Assembly (NCBI GenBank): GCA_963698435.1
Contig: CAVOQV010000005.1
Coordinates: 766,617-830,616, forward strand
Length of the DNA: 64,000 bases
DNA from: Sva-07 sp963698435
Lineage (GTDB): Bacteria; Actinomycetota; Acidimicrobiia; Acidimicrobiales; Ilumatobacteraceae
Direction of reading: 5' to 3'
Below, piece after piece: positions 61,930-64,000 of the stretch. The position numbers and the translations under genes were made by a program. Position 1 is the stretch's first letter. Every line of letters starts with the position of its first letter. A model generated the notes under the pieces. It was not told the DNA's origin. It did not search any database and worked only from the letters and a program-made list of their open reading frames with translations.

Positions 61930-62484
61930 GTGGGAGGGAACCCAGCTGCTCGTCGTCACGGCGTGGCCACGACTCGGCTGACCGGAGTGATCACGGTGAT
62001 CGCGCTGTGTCTCGCCGCTGCGGCATGCAGCGGCGATGACGACACACCGTCGGGTGACGTCGACCCGGCGGGTGCCTACACCGCGATCGTCGAGTGGCAG
62101 GCCGGCGAACAGGAGCCGGTCGAGAACGAGGACGGCACCGTCGAGCTCCCCGTCATCTATGTCGCCGCCGCCGACGGCGAGACGATCGATGTGGGTGTCC
62201 AGGCGAGCGTGGCCGAAGCGACCGTGGATGTCGCCGACGTCCGCTTCGCCGATGACTCCTCCGAGGCCTTCGACGATGACGTCGAAGGTGCCCCGGTGAT
62301 CGACGACGGTTCGCTGCTGCTGGTCGGCGCGATGCCGGAGCCGGAGCCGACGATCGAGGTCGAGGTGTTGCGCTACCTCGCCGCCGAGACGTCGACGCCG
62401 TTCACGTTGCTGATCTCGGCCGACGATGCCCCGACCTCGACGGCGGCCGGAAGCGCCTCGGTCACGTCGGCGACGCCGAACTGA
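61930..62484 (+). CDS. Small secreted lipoprotein, function unknown
   Basis: The frame gives up to 184 residues from a GTG at 61930; a GTG at 61963 would give a tighter signal peptide (ATTRLTGVITVIALCLAAAAC). The lipobox is LAAAAC, so the mature protein is predicted to be lipid-anchored. The mature part is very acidic (many Asp and Glu; SGDDDTPSGDVDPAG after the Cys) with Val-rich beta-like stretches and a Ser/Ala/Thr tail. TAACGT seven bases before 61930 may be a -10 box for a leaderless mRNA. The 3' end overlaps the convergent MFS gene by 23 bases. Confidence 0.72.
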   Translation: MGGNPAARRHGVATTRLTGVITVIALCLAAAACSGDDDTPSGDVDPAGAYTAIVEWQAGEQEPVENEDGTVELPVIYVAAADGETIDVGVQASVAEATVDVADVRFADDSSEAFDDDVEGAPVIDDGSLLLVGAMPEPEPTIEVEVLRYLAAETSTPFTLLISADDAPTSTAAGSASVTSATPN

Positions 62485-63988
62485 GCATCGCATCGGCCAA
62501 GCCGAGCGCACGGACCACGTCGACTTCACGAACCGTGTGGTCGACGTCGATCGCTCGCCGCCGCAGATCGTCGAGCTCGCAGCGACGCTCCGAGCCGAAC
62601 ACCGCACCCACGACGCTCTGTGCCAGATCGACCGCGGCCGCTGCGTCGACGATCGCGACGCGCAGCGCTCCCGACTCCCACGCCTGATGCGCCATCGCCA
62701 GACGAACGTGCGCGCCGCCGAGGTGATCGTCCGGCGGAGCCTCGAAGCGGTGCGCCTCGCGCACGCCGCGCACGAAGACGACCAGCGCCGGGACGTAGAT
62801 GGCGGTGAGCACCATCATGCTCACCTCCACCGGCAGTGAGATCGGGGTGGCGACGATGCCGCCGAACACCCAGGCGAGCTGGAAGCGCGTCTCGTAGCGG
62901 GCCCCTGCACGGCCGAGGAGTGCCTCGGGGGCACGGCGCTGGAGCAACCCGTCGAACGAGTTGCGACCGAGCGTCGTCGAGAGCCCGACCAGTGCAGACA
63001 CCAGCATCAGCAACGGGGTCGACGCGCCGAGGATCCCGACGGCCGTGAACGCCGCTGGCAGCGCGATCGCCAGGCCGATCAGTTGCTCCTCGCTGAACCA
63101 CCGGCGAAGGACGGTCGCCGCCGTGTGACCGAGGAACGCCCCGAGGCCGTAGCAGGCAGCGGCCAGGCCGTAGATGTAGGCAGGTTCGCTCGATCGACGC
63201 AGGGTGAACGCCAGCGTGAAGATGAAGAAGCCGACGGCCGCACGGATCGCCAGCATCCCGATCGACGACACCACCACGGTCGGCAGGTGGGTCTCGGCGT
63301 ACTCGACGTCGTCGGGCGTCATCGGAGCGGTCGATCGCGGCCGCGCCCACAGCACGGCAGCACCCGCGAGCGCGAACATCACGGCAGCTCCTCGCAGCGA
63401 CCACTCCGCACCCGCCCACGTGAACAGCGCCGTCGCGGCGACGACGCCGAGGGCGGCGGTGATGCTCGAGAACCGCGCCAGGCGGGCATTGGTCGCAACC
63501 AACTCCTCGGGATCGTCGACCAGTGTCTGAACGAGCGTCTGCTTCACGATGCCCGACGCCTTGCTGGCGATCAGGAGGCACAGCACGATCGGGTAGAAGG
63601 CGACCTGCAACAGCGTCAACGCGAGCAACAGCGCGAACACGCTGCGCGCCACGAAGAACGACGATGCGACATAGCGCTGCGACCTGCGGAAGCGATCGAC
63701 CGCCGGCCCGACGAGCGGCGACAACACCGCCAGCGGCGCCATCGTGATCAGCAGGTACAGCAGCACCTGTTCACGCGAGGCGTTCGGGCTGACGTTGAAG
63801 AACAACGACCCCGCGAGGCTGACCGACACGAACGCGTCACCGGCAGCGGCGAGCCCCTGGGCGGTCGCGAGCGGCACGACGGCACCCCGCCCGATGATCG
63901 ACCCGCGGAGTCGACGGTGCAGCGGCGCGCGTTCGAACGTGACCGTGCCGCTCCCCTCGTTTGGGCCGCCGTCGGGCATCCCCTCCAT
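62462..63988 (-). CDS. MFS-type membrane protein with C-terminal soluble domain
   Basis: The 508-residue product has about 12 helices (GRGAVVPLATAQGLAAAGDAFVSVSLAGSLFF, then FRRSQRYVASSFFVARSVFALLLALTLLQVAFYPIVL). A cytoplasmic C-terminal segment of about 80 residues includes HQAWESGALRVAIVDAAAAVDLAQSVV. Such a tail is unusual for an exporter. The MFS type resembles uncharacterised actinobacterial members; the substrate is unknown. The ATG at 63988 is eight bases after a GAGGGGATG-like context near the window end, so an upstream start outside what I can judge remains possible. Confidence 0.78.
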   Translation of the reverse strand: MEGMPDGGPNEGSGTVTFERAPLHRRLRGSIIGRGAVVPLATAQGLAAAGDAFVSVSLAGSLFFNVSPNASREQVLLYLLITMAPLAVLSPLVGPAVDRFRRSQRYVASSFFVARSVFALLLALTLLQVAFYPIVLCLLIASKASGIVKQTLVQTLVDDPEELVATNARLARFSSITAALGVVAATALFTWAGAEWSLRGAAVMFALAGAAVLWARPRSTAPMTPDDVEYAETHLPTVVVSSIGMLAIRAAVGFFIFTLAFTLRRSSEPAYIYGLAAACYGLGAFLGHTAATVLRRWFSEEQLIGLAIALPAAFTAVGILGASTPLLMLVSALVGLSTTLGRNSFDGLLQRRAPEALLGRAGARYETRFQLAWVFGGIVATPISLPVEVSMMVLTAIYVPALVVFVRGVREAHRFEAPPDDHLGGAHVRLAMAHQAWESGALRVAIVDAAAAVDLAQSVVGAVFGSERRCELDDLRRRAIDVDHTVREVDVVRALGLADAMLSSASPT

Positions 63989-64000
63989 CTTGGTGCATCG

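Overview
The window is about 64 kb of high-GC DNA from an actinobacterium. Class Acidimicrobiia (an Ilumatobacter-like lineage) is my best guess, inferred from overall protein character and from an HbhA-like Lys/Ala-tailed protein next to an XRE regulator; no rRNA gene is present to confirm it. Almost everything is on the minus strand, so the biological order runs from high to low coordinates.

Layout in transcription order. (1) 63988-57578: an MFS exporter, a small lipoprotein, an HbhA/phasin-like protein with an XRE regulator, uridine phosphorylase, a Bcr/CflA-type MFS, then an ArsR-methyltransferase fusion overlapping metH. (2) 57581-51857: metH, an MFS gene on the plus strand, and an aquaporin. 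(3) 51782-40892: respiratory complex I genes nuoABCDHIJKLMN with no nuoEFG, followed by a MidA-type methyltransferase (homologue of the complex I assembly factor NDUFAF7). (4) 39593-32979: an arylsulfatase, acetyl-CoA synthetase, and a Pro/Ala-rich membrane protein. (5) 32956-29698: yajQ and a GNAT gene on the plus strand, tRNA-Tyr, tRNA-Thr, tRNA-Met, tuf copy 2, rpmG, tRNA-Trp. (6) 29676-17864: secE-nusG-rplK-rplA-rplJ-rplL-rpoB-rpoC. (7) 17780-16176 (plus): an AspT/YidE-type transporter. (8) 15766-9685: rpsL-rpsG, a CBS protein, a small hypothetical, fusA, tuf copy 1, rpsJ. (9) 9328-6915: an HtrA-like protease and an alpha/beta hydrolase, which separate rpsJ from the rest of the S10 operon. 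(10) 6586-1: rplC-rplD-rplW-rplB-rpsS-rplV-rpsC-rplP-rpmC-rpsQ-rplN-rplX-rplE (rplE cut by the window edge).

The core is therefore a nearly continuous translation/transcription superoperon joined to an energy-metabolism block (complex I, acs). Notable points: midA sits next to the nuo operon; nuoEFG are missing from that operon; NuoL and NuoM carry His-rich insertions; ribosomal protein S12 has Arg at the K88 position linked to streptomycin resistance; the two tuf copies look identical and have codon usage unlike their neighbours; a 61-bp tandem repeat lies upstream of rpsL; an inverted repeat brackets the -35 box of the rpoBC promoter; and L22, S3 and NusG have acidic extensions.

Data-quality caution: rpsC, rpsG, rpoB (twice), nuoL, the sulfatase (twice) and midA (five times) are interrupted by single-base indels, mostly in short homopolymers, and each gene becomes a full-length conserved frame when these are corrected. 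Because several of these genes are essential, consensus errors in the assembly are more likely than real mutations. I found no CRISPR array, insertion sequence, prophage or defence system.
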